Under the pieces are notes generated by a model, which worked only from the letters and a program-made list of their open reading frames with translations, was not told the origin of the DNA and searched no databases. A DNA stretch of 64,000 nt from Deltaproteobacteria bacterium (GTDB lineage Bacteria; Desulfobacterota; Desulfuromonadia; Geobacterales; Pseudopelobacteraceae), in assembly GCA_021781535.1 (NCBI GenBank), contig JAJXWO010000007.1:45006-109005 (forward strand). The letters are read 5' to 3'. A program made the translations under genes and the position numbers. Below are positions 18,767-27,477 of this stretch, in pieces (position 1 is the first letter of the stretch; the number at the start of each line of letters is the position of its first letter).

Positions 18767-19726
18767 CTAACAGTTTTCTACATACCACCGGTATGCCCCG
18801 GCAATACCATCCCGCAGTGCAACCGTATGTTGCCACCCCAATGCATGTATCCGCGAGGAATCGGCCAGTTTCCGGGGCGTACCGTCAGGCTTGTCCGCAT
18901 CAAAAACGAGGGTACCAGTAAAGCCGACCACATCCTGCACCAGCATCGCCAGATCATGGATGCTGATTTCCTGGCCGGAGCCGACATTGATCAAAGCCGG
19001 CGCAACCGGATCATTCAACAGCGCGTTGTAACGGGAGTCATCAAGGTTCATCAAAAATACGCAGGCGGCCGCCAGATCATCGACGTGAAGAAATTCGCGC
19101 AGCGGAGTCCCGGTCCCCCAGATCGTCACGGACGCATCACCGCGATGTTTTGCTTCGTGAAACTTGCGAATCATGGCCGGCAGCACATGCGATTTTTCAA
19201 GATTGAAGTTGTCGTTGGGACCATAGAGGTTATTCGGCATGGCGGACAGATACCTGGTGCCATACTGCTGATTATACGAGCGGCATTGACAGATTCCGGC
19301 AATCTTCGCAATCGCATAGGCATCATTGGTCGGCTCAAGTGGGCCGGTCAGCAGGTATTCCTCTTTCATCGGCTGCGGGGCAAACTTGGGATAGATGCAG
19401 GTACTGCCGAGAAGCAGCAGGCGCGTGACACTATTCATCCAAGAGCTGTGAATGATATTATTCTGGATCATCAGGTTGTCATGAATAAACTCGCCCTTAT
19501 AGCTGCTGTTGGCAATAATGCCGCCAACCCGCGCAGCGGCAAGAAACACGTATTCCGGGCGATACCGGCTAAAAAACGCCTCAACCGCGCTCTGATTGCA
19601 CAGATCAAGCTCTGTTCGCGAGCGAAGCAACAGGTTGGCGTACCCAGCGTCATGAAGCTTTCTCACAATAGCAGAACCAACCATACCGCGATGTCCTGCA
19701 ACAAATATTTTCGCATTACTCTGCAT
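18767..19726 (-). CDS. fcl: GDP-L-fucose synthase
   Basis: 319-residue NADPH-dependent epimerase/reductase of the short-chain dehydrogenase fold. It converts GDP-4-keto-6-deoxymannose to GDP-L-fucose. It shows the nucleotide-binding GHRGMVGSAIVR, the catalytic Ser/Cys region LLGSTCIYPKFAPQPM, and the catalytic YxxxK in TNDAYAIAKIAG. It supplies an activated sugar to the adjacent glycosyltransferase cluster. The partner enzyme GDP-mannose 4,6-dehydratase (Gmd) is not in this window. A 111-nt gap separates it from the methyltransferase that heads the polysaccharide run. Confidence 0.95.
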   Translation of the reverse strand: MQSNAKIFVAGHRGMVGSAIVRKLHDAGYANLLLRSRTELDLCNQSAVEAFFSRYRPEYVFLAAARVGGIIANSSYKGEFIHDNLMIQNNIIHSSWMNSVTRLLLLGSTCIYPKFAPQPMKEEYLLTGPLEPTNDAYAIAKIAGICQCRSYNQQYGTRYLSAMPNNLYGPNDNFNLEKSHVLPAMIRKFHEAKHRGDASVTIWGTGTPLREFLHVDDLAAACVFLMNLDDSRYNALLNDPVAPALINVGSGQEISIHDLAMLVQDVVGFTGTLVFDADKPDGTPRKLADSSRIHALGWQHTVALRDGIAGAYRWYVENC

Positions 19727-19785
19727 CTGTCTCTACATCCCCGATTTTAGTATGTGCCATTACAAGACCGCAACTGAAGCCGGCA

Positions 19786-20133
19786 CTACTGACTTTCAGA
19801 GGAAGCAGAGTAGCGGATAACAGTAGCTTTTTCCAACGTAATCATCCCCCCACCCATCATAGCGTCGATCCTTGGCATGATAGCATTAATCTTCTCCTGA
19901 GTGTCAACCACCTCGACAACCAGCGGCAGATCGGCAGAGAGATCCAGTAACTTCTGCGTATGATAGACCCGGTTGGCTCCGAATCCGCAGACGCCGCGCA
20001 GGACCGTCGCACCGGCAAAACCTCCGCTCCGAAGCAATTCAACCAGTGCCTCATAGAGCGGTTTATGTCCGTGGCGGTCACCTTCACCGATGAATATCCG
20101 CATCAACACCTGTTCACCAATAAGTTTTGTCAT
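19786..20133 (-). CDS. DUF190 family protein
   Basis: 115-residue cytoplasmic protein with the DUF190 pattern EQVLMRIFIGEGDRHGHKPL at the N terminus, GFAGATVLRGVCGFGANRVY in the middle and LPLVVEVVDTQEKI later. The fold is ferredoxin-like and PII-like; its biochemical role is not known. DUF190 genes are commonly adjacent to crcB, as here (13 nt downstream of crcB), suggesting a link to ion stress. Confidence 0.9.
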   Translation of the reverse strand: MTKLIGEQVLMRIFIGEGDRHGHKPLYEALVELLRSGGFAGATVLRGVCGFGANRVYHTQKLLDLSADLPLVVEVVDTQEKINAIMPRIDAMMGGGMITLEKATVIRYSASSESQ

Positions 20134-20146
20134 AAAGAATCCTTAC

Positions 20147-20524
20147 TTACGCCAGAGTTCGAACCGTAATAATTCCAAGCCAGGTGAACAGCAGGCAGGC
20201 CGCAATACTTGCCATAATATTGGCAAAAGCCACCAGAATCTGACCATCCTCTAAAAGCGAAAAAGTTTCGTAGCTGAACGTCGAAAAAGTCGTCAAACCA
20301 CCGAGAAATCCGACTGTCATTCCGATGCGCAGAGTATCGGGGATAACCGTACTGCGAAGGCCAAGTTCCATAATCAACCCGATCAGATATGCGCCGATGA
20401 TGTTGACTGCAAAGGTTCCGTACGGGAAGGCCCGCCCGAGCAGGCTGTAGACCCAGCCGGACAGGTAGTAGCGGGTAAGCCCGCCGCCGGCGCAGAACAG
20501 GGCTATTGCAGAAGCAGTCTTCAT
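20147..20524 (-). CDS. crcB: CrcB/Fluc fluoride channel
   Basis: 125-residue membrane protein with four hydrophobic helices. The Fluc signature GGLTTFSTFSYETFSLLEDG contains the Phe-box and pore residues, and FPYGTFAVNIIGAYLIG contains the conserved Asn. It forms dimeric fluoride export channels. It lies 15 nt after nikR and 13 nt before DUF190. There is no space for a fluoride riboswitch directly in front of it, so expression probably comes from the nikR promoter. Confidence 0.95.
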   Translation of the reverse strand: MKTASAIALFCAGGGLTRYYLSGWVYSLLGRAFPYGTFAVNIIGAYLIGLIMELGLRSTVIPDTLRIGMTVGFLGGLTTFSTFSYETFSLLEDGQILVAFANIMASIAACLLFTWLGIITVRTLA

Positions 20525-20539
20525 ATCAACCCCTCTCCA

Positions 20540-20980
20540 CTAGAGATCTTCACCGGTCGTGGTCAAGACCAGCTTGCCATGCTTGACCCCTTTGACACTG
20601 ATCAGTTCATCCGCAATCTGTTTTACCACCAGAACAGTACCGCGAATAACCAGCACTTCAAGACAGTTGTGGGCATCAAGATGAACGTGGAGGGCAGATA
20701 TGATCTGATCATGATGGGTGTGCTGATGGTCGGTCAGTTTATCAGCAAGATCCCGGACATGATGGTTGTAAACCAGCGTCACCGTGCCGACCGCTTCCTG
20801 ATCCTCCGCTCCGCACCGTTCCTCGACCAGTGAGGCACGGATAAGATCGCGGATTGCTTCAGAACGGTTCATATAGCTCTTCTGTTCAATCAGCTGATCA
20901 AAATTCTGCAGCAGTTTTTCATCCAGAGAAATTCCAAACCTGACCGTTTGTCCCACGCCCGCCCCCTTGTTATTGAACAA
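20540..20980 (-). CDS. nikR: Nickel-responsive regulator NikR
   Basis: 146-residue ribbon-helix-helix repressor. The N-terminal DNA-binding strand is [15 protein letters not shown], with the RHH helix [20 protein letters not shown]. The ACT-like metal-binding domain has [20 protein letters not shown], supplying the His/His/His/Cys nickel site. It is divergent from the cbiQ-cbiO transporter genes, which fits control of nickel uptake. It may start 8 codons downstream at a GTG in front of GQTVRF. Confidence 0.96.
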   Translation of the reverse strand: MFNNKGAGVGQTVRFGISLDEKLLQNFDQLIEQKSYMNRSEAIRDLIRASLVEERCGAEDQEAVGTVTLVYNHHVRDLADKLTDHQHTHHDQIISALHVHLDAHNCLEVLVIRGTVLVVKQIADELISVKGVKHGKLVLTTTGEDL

Positions 20981-21061
20981 TAGTAGGCATCGTAGCCGAT
21001 TTCGTCATAAATGTCACGATCCGGAATGGACCCGCTTTTCCGTGTAATTTTTTTTGAATTT

Positions 21062-21091
21062 GTGTTACAGATTCCGTCACTGCTGGAGTAC
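21062..21091 (+). promoter_or_regulatory. Possible NikR operator
   Basis: The half site GTGTTAC at 21062-21068 is followed after 16 nt by GGAGTAC at 21085-21091. As I recall, predicted NikR sites in related Deltaproteobacteria are GTGTTAC-N14/16-GTAACAC. The left half is exact and the right half matches 4 of 7. Its place between divergent nikR and cbiQ supports the call, but the right half is degenerate. Confidence 0.35.
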
Positions 21092-21125
21092 TTGCGCTTT
21101 CGTCTCTAAAGGATCTCACACCATC

Positions 21126-21938
21126 ATGCTATCCATTAATGCAGCTGTCAGCGACTTGAAGCGACTGGACCTGCTGGCAAACAGCGATTCGCCGATTCAT
21201 GCCCTTGATGCACGCGCCAAAGTGCTGGTAACGCTTATATTCAGCATATCGGTTGTTTCGTTTGACCGATATGAACTTGCCCGCCTGCTTCCGTTCTTTA
21301 TCTTTCCGGCTGTGATGATTGCATACGCCAATCTGCCGCCGCTCTATTTTGTTAAAAAAATAGCGTTTATCTCCCCCTTCGTTCTGATGATGGGGCTCTT
21401 CAACCCGATCTTTGACCGGGCGGTACTGTATCACATCGGACCACTGGGGATCTCGGGCGGCTGCATTTCTCTTATTTCAATGCTCATTCGCTCTCTGCTT
21501 ACAGTCGGGGCGGCATTCATTCTTGTAGGGACTACCGGTTTCACGGCTGTATGCGAGGCCCTTGAGCGTTGTGGTACGCCACAGATTTTTACTCTGCAAC
21601 TGCTTTTCCTGCATCGGTATATTTTCGTGCTCGCCGATGAAACAGGCAGGACCGCCCGAGCTCGCGAGCTCCGTTCATGCGGCAGAAAGGGACGCGGCAT
21701 CGCCAGCTTCGGCTCGCTGACAGGGCACCTGCTGCTCCGCACCTGGCAGAGGGCGGAACATATTCATACTGCCATGCGTGCCCGCGGTTTTATCGGCCGG
21801 TTCCATGCCCACCGACGCTCGCACTTCGGCGTAACCGGGCTTAGTTTTGTTCTCGGCTGGACTTTGCTATTTATCACACTGCGGATTTATGATCTTCCCG
21901 GCATTCTCGGAGCGTTGCTTACAGGAATACTGCCATGA
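21126..21938 (+). CDS. cbiQ: Energy-coupling factor transporter transmembrane protein CbiQ
   Basis: 270-residue membrane protein, the T component of a group I ECF transporter for Co2+ or Ni2+. It has about five hydrophobic helices and the two coupling motifs expected in CbiQ/EcfT (RARELRSCGRKGRG and HTAMRARGFIGR), which contact the ATPase. The ATG at 21126 is chosen because it begins the conserved domain and has AAAGGA upstream; the frame is open 24 codons further. The 3' end overlaps cbiO by 4 nt. A substrate-binding CbiM/NikM gene is not adjacent. Nickel is favoured because nikR is divergent. Confidence 0.93.
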   Translation: MLSINAAVSDLKRLDLLANSDSPIHALDARAKVLVTLIFSISVVSFDRYELARLLPFFIFPAVMIAYANLPPLYFVKKIAFISPFVLMMGLFNPIFDRAVLYHIGPLGISGGCISLISMLIRSLLTVGAAFILVGTTGFTAVCEALERCGTPQIFTLQLLFLHRYIFVLADETGRTARARELRSCGRKGRGIASFGSLTGHLLLRTWQRAEHIHTAMRARGFIGRFHAHRRSHFGVTGLSFVLGWTLLFITLRIYDLPGILGALLTGILP

Positions 21939-22705
21939 GCCACCACATCGTCGAGGTAAAGAATTTACAGCACGTGTATCCGGATGGCACGATAGCCATC
22001 AAGGATGTTTCCTTCCGCATCACGCACGGTGAGTCGGTCGCGATCATCGGCGCCAATGGAGCAGGCAAGTCCAGCCTTCTGCAACATTTAAACGGCTGTC
22101 TGGAAGCAACCTCCGGGGAGGTCATGATTGGAGACACGCGGCTTTCGAAGGGAACGCTGCCGGACATCCGTCGCACCGTCGGGATGGTCTTTCAAAATCC
22201 TGACGACCAGCTTTTCATGCCGACCGTATTTGAAGATGTGGCCTTTGGGCCACTGAACCTGGGGCTCTCAGGTTCGGAAGTTGAGCTGCGAGTGAGAGAA
22301 TCTCTCGAACGTGTCGGAGCCGGACATTTGTGCGCCAAGCCACCCTATTTGCTTTCCGGTGGCGAAAAAAAACGGGTTGCTATTGCCACCGTGCTGGCCA
22401 TGTCTCCCGACATTCTGGTCATGGATGAACCGACCAGCGGGCTTGACCCTTACGCGCGTCGTCAGCTCATGTCTCTTTTACGGGAATTTCACCATACGAA
22501 GATTTTCACCAGTCACGATCTCGATATGGTCCTGGAGCTCTGCCCGCGGACTATTATTCTCTACGAAGGGGGCGTAATGGCCGACGGACCGACGCGTGAC
22601 ATATTTCGTAATGATGCGCTTCTCGCGGCATGTCGCCTGGAAAAGCCTTTTTCCATGCAGGGATGCCCTGTCTGCAACAAGAACGGAGACGCAAAAAAGC
22701 TCTGA
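21935..22705 (+). CDS. cbiO: ECF transporter ATP-binding protein CbiO
   Basis: 256-residue ABC ATPase. It has Walker A (GANGAGKSSL), Q-loop (VFQNPDDQLFMPTVFEDVAF, a form typical of ECF ATPases), signature LSGGEKKRVAIA, Walker B (ILVMDEPTSGLDP) and the H-loop in FTSHDLDMVLEL. It powers metal uptake with CbiQ, whose stop it overlaps (ATGA). The C-terminal tail ends CPVCNKNGDAKKL, a short Cys-x-x-Cys that may be metal-related. Confidence 0.95.
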   Translation: MSHHIVEVKNLQHVYPDGTIAIKDVSFRITHGESVAIIGANGAGKSSLLQHLNGCLEATSGEVMIGDTRLSKGTLPDIRRTVGMVFQNPDDQLFMPTVFEDVAFGPLNLGLSGSEVELRVRESLERVGAGHLCAKPPYLLSGGEKKRVAIATVLAMSPDILVMDEPTSGLDPYARRQLMSLLREFHHTKIFTSHDLDMVLELCPRTIILYEGGVMADGPTRDIFRNDALLAACRLEKPFSMQGCPVCNKNGDAKKL

Positions 22706-22807
22706 CAACCGTAGGGTGCAGAGTTTAATGAGCCATTTATCATAACACAAGATGTTATACGCGAAGAAAAACAGGGAGATACGGCAACAGGATGACAGGT
22801 ATGAATG

Positions 22808-23329
22808 TTACTTTTTATTTGTCCCAAAAAAGGAAAGAATCGTTTCATCAAGATTGACAACTTTGCTGTCTTTATCAGATGGTGAACTCTTTTTTTCCAG
22901 AGAAGCAGAATCTTTTTTTGTTGTCTGCTGCGGCAATTCAAACAGGAGAGAAACATCACTTTTTGAAGCAGCACCGGACGATGATGGGGATGAAAAAATA
23001 TCAGCGACCGGATCTGCTTCCGGTGCCAACAGAGGGATCTCATAGTTTTCAATCAGCTTGGCTTCAAAGGAGAAGGCTTTTTCATCAAACTCGCCCGCTT
23101 TCAGGCGGCGCATCATCTCCTTGTGCTGTTCTTTCATCAGTTCTTCGACAACAACATCCAGATTATCCATCCTGAGGATATCAGAATAGCTGGTTTTTCT
23201 TGAGCTGATGATGACCCCGCCCCGGTAGAGCAATGTAATGATGTGCGGATTGGCCACTCCGCTATCCTCAGTCTGGACGTGGAAAACCTCTCCCTTGTAC
23301 ATAAGATTGTGATTAAAGCCGAGAACCAT
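22808..23329 (-). CDS. Conserved hypothetical protein (Geobacter-type)
   Basis: 173-residue soluble protein of unknown function. The N-terminal half (GFNHNLMYKGEVFHVQTEDS ... LLYRGGVIISSRKTSYSDIL) is compact and looks conserved; it resembles proteins I recall from Geobacter genomes with no assigned role. The C-terminal part is Ser/Lys-rich, probably disordered, ending LDETILSFFGTNKK. It is convergent with cbiO and has its own upstream gap. There is no signal peptide or membrane segment. Confidence 0.75.
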   Translation of the reverse strand: MVLGFNHNLMYKGEVFHVQTEDSGVANPHIITLLYRGGVIISSRKTSYSDILRMDNLDVVVEELMKEQHKEMMRRLKAGEFDEKAFSFEAKLIENYEIPLLAPEADPVADIFSSPSSSGAASKSDVSLLFELPQQTTKKDSASLEKKSSPSDKDSKVVNLDETILSFFGTNKK

Positions 23330-23405
23330 TACGATACCTATTACCAGTCATTACCAGTTTTGACGCTATCATATCACGTAATATAATAGCAATCTGTTCC
23401 TGATT

Positions 23406-25844
23406 TCAATCGCAAACGCCAAGAAGAACTTTGATTTTTGCAACCGCCTCCATCGCATCCTTTGCATACAGGTCGGCACCGATACGATCGGCATACTCCT
23501 GACTGACAACTGCTCCGCCAACCATGGTAAAGGTGGTAACCCCAGCACTTTTAAGCCTTTTCAGCACATTATCCATCTCTGACATGGTTGTCGTCATGAG
23601 AGCAGAAAGCCCAACCGCATCAACCGTATATTCTTTTGCTTTAGCAATTATTGTTGCGGCCGAAACATTCTTGCCGATATCAAAGACCTCAAATCCGTGG
23701 TTCTCAAGGAGGGTGCATACGATATTCTTGCCAATATCGTGAATATCCCCTTCAACCGTTGCCATCAGAATCTTTCCGTGACTCTTGAATTTTTCGCCAT
23801 GCATCTCGGCTTTCAGGCGTACAAAACCGCTCTGCATGGTATCGGCAGACTGCATTACCTGCGGCAGAAAAAAGATATTACGTTCAAAACGCCGACCGAC
23901 CTCTTCCAGGCCAGGCATAAATCCTTTATTGCTGATTTCCAGGGGGGCAAACCCTTCCGCCAGTGCCAGCTCTACAAGCGCAACGATACCATCGCTCTCA
24001 CCATCTATAATCGCCTGCGACAGACGTTCAAGAATTGTATAACTCGATCCGGTCGATGGTTCCTGTTGAACAGCTCCCCCCTGCTGGTCACGATAGGCTT
24101 CAATATATGCAGCTGCCTGATGGTCCCGGTTGAGCAGCACCATTGCCGAGCGCCAGGCATCCATCATCGGCTTATCCTTGGGGTTAATAATGGCGGCATC
24201 CAGACCGGCCGCCATTGCCATTGCAAAAAACGTGGAGGAGATCAGCGGGCGCTGCGGCAGGCCAAAAGAAATATTGCTGACACCCAGTACCGTTGAGAGC
24301 CCCAGTTTCTGCTTGACCAGACGGATGGCACGCAGCGACTCGGCGGCCCGTTTCTGTTCGGCACTTACCGTCAGGGTAAGACAATCGATAATGATATCAT
24401 TATCAGGAATACCGATGCGCCGGGCGGCAGCGCGGATGCGGCGGGCCACTGCAAGTCGCCCCTCAGCCGTTTCAGGGATACCCTTCTTATCAAGAGCCAG
24501 TCCGATTATTGCCGCTCCGTATTTTTTTGCCAGAGGCAGAACCCTTTTGAGGCTTTTGGCTTCCCCTGACACCGAATTGATCAGCACCTTGCCGTCAGCC
24601 GCCTTTAGTCCGGCTTCCAGCGCAGCAGGATTGGAGGAATCAAGTACCAGCGGCACACTGACGGCACCGGCGGCACAAAAAATGGCACGTTGCATGGCCG
24701 CCGGTTCATCAATGCCGGGCGCGCCGACGTTTATATCCAGCAGCGTGGCACCTGCCTGAACCTGTTCAAGTGCCTCGCGGCGAATATAGGCAACCTTTCC
24801 TTCCTGCAACTCTTGTGAATAGAGCTTTTTGCCGGTCGGGTTGATCCGCTCGCCGATAATTGCAGTAGTTGTTCCTGCGCCAACGGTTGTCCAACCGGAA
24901 CGGCTGGAGAGATGCGTCACCCCGCCGTGGCTGCTTTCATGTGCCCAGATACGCTGCAGTGGTACCAATGCCTGTTTCATGGCACGGGTATGGGCCGGAG
25001 TCGTACCACAGCAACCGCCGATGATCCGAACACCCAACGCGATCATCCGTTCGTGATACGCCACCATTTCATCGGGTGTACCGGGAAATACCGTGCAATC
25101 ACCAACAAGGTGGGGCAGTCCGGCATTTGCCTGCGAGATCAGCGGCACATCGGTCACCCGGCGCATACGACAGAGGATGTCGTAAATACCATCAACACCA
25201 AGCCCACAATTCGAACCGACTATATCTGCGCCGGCTGCTGTCAGTGTGATGGCAGCAGCCTCGGGTGGTGTTCCCAGTACAGAGCGACCCTTATCATCAA
25301 ACGTCAGCATGGCGATAACCGGAATCGTGGCGGAAACCTCGCGTATTGCAATGACAGCGGCACGACACTCTTTAATATCAAGAAATGTTTCAAGACTGAT
25401 CAGATCAGCCCCGGCAGTCACAAGCGCCTCGGCCTGCTCGCGAAATGCCGCCTTCATCTGGTCGAATGACACTTCACCCAGCGGCTCGACAAATTGTCCG
25501 GTCGGGCCCATCGAAGCGCCAACATAGGCATTTGAACCAGCTTCGGCGCGGGCAATTTCAACCGCCCGGGTATTAATTTCCACCAGACGGCCTTCCAGCC
25601 CATAGTGAGCAAGCTTGAACCGGGTCCCGCCAAAGGTATTGGTGATGATTATGTCAGCGCCGGCCTGTATATAGTCGCGATGTACCGAAGCGACCACTTC
25701 CGGCATGGTCAGATTGAGTTCTTCCGGTGACTGCCCCGGCTGCAGCCCCCGTTCCTGAAGCATTGTCCCCATCGCTCCGTCAAGGATCAGCACCTGTTCC
25801 CGAATTGCTGCACGAAATGGTCTCATGTGGGCATTCCCTTTCAT
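23406..25844 (-). CDS. metH: Cobalamin-dependent methionine synthase, short form
   Basis: 812-residue cytosolic enzyme that moves a methyl group from methyl-tetrahydrofolate to homocysteine. The homocysteine-binding domain (about 1-300) opens with ILDGAMGTMLQERG and carries the zinc Cys in VGSNCGLG and GGCCGTTPAH. The pterin-binding domain (about 315-580) has IIGERINPTGKKLY. The cobalamin domains (about 610-812) have the His-on motif EGDIHDIGKNIV. The C-terminal SAM-dependent reactivation domain of the long E. coli MetH (about 1227 aa) is absent, as in several anaerobes, so reactivation must come from another protein. Its start overlaps the upstream GerMN stop (ATGA). Confidence 0.95.
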   Translation of the reverse strand: MKGNAHMRPFRAAIREQVLILDGAMGTMLQERGLQPGQSPEELNLTMPEVVASVHRDYIQAGADIIITNTFGGTRFKLAHYGLEGRLVEINTRAVEIARAEAGSNAYVGASMGPTGQFVEPLGEVSFDQMKAAFREQAEALVTAGADLISLETFLDIKECRAAVIAIREVSATIPVIAMLTFDDKGRSVLGTPPEAAAITLTAAGADIVGSNCGLGVDGIYDILCRMRRVTDVPLISQANAGLPHLVGDCTVFPGTPDEMVAYHERMIALGVRIIGGCCGTTPAHTRAMKQALVPLQRIWAHESSHGGVTHLSSRSGWTTVGAGTTTAIIGERINPTGKKLYSQELQEGKVAYIRREALEQVQAGATLLDINVGAPGIDEPAAMQRAIFCAAGAVSVPLVLDSSNPAALEAGLKAADGKVLINSVSGEAKSLKRVLPLAKKYGAAIIGLALDKKGIPETAEGRLAVARRIRAAARRIGIPDNDIIIDCLTLTVSAEQKRAAESLRAIRLVKQKLGLSTVLGVSNISFGLPQRPLISSTFFAMAMAAGLDAAIINPKDKPMMDAWRSAMVLLNRDHQAAAYIEAYRDQQGGAVQQEPSTGSSYTILERLSQAIIDGESDGIVALVELALAEGFAPLEISNKGFMPGLEEVGRRFERNIFFLPQVMQSADTMQSGFVRLKAEMHGEKFKSHGKILMATVEGDIHDIGKNIVCTLLENHGFEVFDIGKNVSAATIIAKAKEYTVDAVGLSALMTTTMSEMDNVLKRLKSAGVTTFTMVGGAVVSQEYADRIGADLYAKDAMEAVAKIKVLLGVCD

Positions 25845-26446
25845 TTAGTCGTCACCCCGGACGGAGTATCCCCGGAATCCGGCGGCGGGGCCTGTTCCAG
25901 CGAATAGTCCGGCAACAACGGCTCAGACAGATCAAGATGGTTCAGGACGACCTCTGTGGTGCCGTCAATATCTATTTTAACCTTTTGTATCTGTGGGAAA
26001 TTAACGGTAACCGTATCAACCACGGAATAGACGGCCAGCATCTCTGCTGAACTTCCGGACAGCATGGCATCGGAAAACATATGATTAAATTCAATCGTCG
26101 CCACATTCCCTTCCATGCGTACGGATTCAACCACGGTCCCCTCCGGTACCGCTTCCTCAAATTCGCCAACCGGGCCATTCAGCAACTCGTCAAGGACTCT
26201 TTTCAGACAGGCAGTATCATTATCACATGGGTCAATCTTTCGCGCTTCACGTGCCAGCCGTGTCCCGTCGGAAACAAAAAAGAGAGTGATTGACCGGTAG
26301 CTCTCAGCGTTCTGCTGTGGAGGTGTAACCGTCACTTCATGGCTGGAACGATATTTTTGCCAGATCATGGTGCTGAAAAACAGTATAAACACCAGAAATG
26401 GTATCAAGAGGCTGATTGTGACTTTTTTTCGCGGGTGAGTTGACAT
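25841..26446 (-). CDS. GerMN-domain membrane-anchored protein
   Basis: 201-residue protein with an N-terminal membrane anchor (KVTISLLIPFLVFILFFSTM) and a GerMN domain (about 45-170, for example SYRSITLFFVSDGTRLAREA and LNGPVGEFEEAVPEGTVVES). GerMN was named from spore germination protein GerM but is widespread in non-sporulating bacteria, where its role is obscure and often linked to the cell envelope. Its start overlaps the murI stop by 1 nt, and its stop overlaps the metH start, so murI-gerMN-metH form one operon. Confidence 0.88.
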   Translation of the reverse strand: MSTHPRKKVTISLLIPFLVFILFFSTMIWQKYRSSHEVTVTPPQQNAESYRSITLFFVSDGTRLAREARKIDPCDNDTACLKRVLDELLNGPVGEFEEAVPEGTVVESVRMEGNVATIEFNHMFSDAMLSGSSAEMLAVYSVVDTVTVNFPQIQKVKIDIDGTTEVVLNHLDLSEPLLPDYSLEQAPPPDSGDTPSGVTTK

Positions 26447-27264
26447 CAGATGACTCCCTCTTCTTCATCAAGACTTACCTGGAATACGTCTCCCAGTTTA
26501 TCACCGAGGAAACGATTGCCAACCCGGACAAAACCGGCAGGAATATCGCTGACATAATAGTTATGGTTGCCTTTTTCAGCCGGAGGGCGAAGCAACTTTT
26601 TGTCCGCCAGAATAACAGCTACCGTTCTGGCTGTCTCCTCAGCAGAGTCTACCAGCATGACACCCGGCCCCATGACATCCGCTATCATCACCTTGAGCAG
26701 CGGATAGTGGGTACATCCAAGCACCAGCGTATCGACTGCTGATTCTTTCAATTCCTGAAGATAGGTTTGTGCCGTCAACCGGGCAATCTGGTTGTCTACC
26801 CACCCCTCCTCGGCCAAAGGGACAAACAGCGGGCAGGCACGGGTCAGAACTTCGGCATCCGGCATCAGGCGCTTGATCGCCCTGGTGTATGCACTGCTGC
26901 GGATGGTACCGGCAGTGCCGATGACGCCGATCCGCCCGGAGCGGGTCACCTCAACCGCTCGACGGGCACCCGGCTCGATGACGCCAACGACCGGGATCGA
27001 CAGCTGGCGTTTAAGAGCAGGCAACGCCACTGCCGAAGCGGTATTACAGGCCACTACCAGCAGCTTGATATCCCGCTTGATCAAAAATGACGCAATCTCG
27101 CCGGCATAGCGCGTTACCGTTTCAGGAGACTTGGTACCATACGGCACACGGGCGGTGTCGCCGAAATAGAGCGTATCCTCTTGGGGAAGAACCTGCATTA
27201 TTTCGCGTAAAACGGTCAACCCCCCCACGCCGGAATCAAATATGCCGATAGATTTCCACGTCAC
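26446..27264 (-). CDS. murI: Glutamate racemase
   Basis: 272-residue enzyme making D-glutamate for peptidoglycan. It has IGIFDSGVGGLTVLREI, the first catalytic Cys in LVVACNTASAVALPAL, and the second in TLVLGCTHYPLLK. The frame is open to an ATG at 27288, but the GTG at 27264 has GAGGTGA about 7 nt upstream and starts directly at the conserved domain, giving a length usual for the family. It is the first gene of the murI-gerMN-metH operon and divergent from glgC. Confidence 0.96.
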   Translation of the reverse strand: MTWKSIGIFDSGVGGLTVLREIMQVLPQEDTLYFGDTARVPYGTKSPETVTRYAGEIASFLIKRDIKLLVVACNTASAVALPALKRQLSIPVVGVIEPGARRAVEVTRSGRIGVIGTAGTIRSSAYTRAIKRLMPDAEVLTRACPLFVPLAEEGWVDNQIARLTAQTYLQELKESAVDTLVLGCTHYPLLKVMIADVMGPGVMLVDSAEETARTVAVILADKKLLRPPAEKGNHNYYVSDIPAGFVRVGNRFLGDKLGDVFQVSLDEEEGVI

Positions 27265-27446
27265 AACAACATCACCTCGTATATCCATATATTTTCAATA
27301 ACAGCAAATCATATACTTTTTGATATCATTCAGGCAAGCCATTTACATCAATAACGTGCGGAAGTTTTTCCGCATGACACACTGTAAACGATCAATAAAA
27401 ATTGCATTTTTTTTATATTCAAGCGCGCAGCAATACGGTAGAGTTG

Positions 27447-27470
27447 CCCTGTTTAAAGTCATGAACAGGG
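27447..27470 (+). promoter_or_regulatory. Hairpin overlapping the glgC ribosome binding site
   Basis: CCCTGTTTA and TGAACAGGG can form a 9-bp stem (one wobble pair) with a 6-nt loop just before glgC. The 3' arm contains most of the SD sequence (AGGGGG). It could slow translation initiation in a temperature- or ligand-dependent way. This is only a structural observation. Confidence 0.3.
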
Positions 27471-27477
27471 GGTGTGT

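Noticed and set aside
18827..19750. Plus-strand frame of 307 codons antisense to fcl
   Set aside because: Shadow of the GDP-fucose synthase gene; no recognisable protein motifs.
20525..20539. Fluoride riboswitch before crcB
   Set aside because: Only 15 nt separate crcB from nikR, and no fluoride riboswitch motif is seen.
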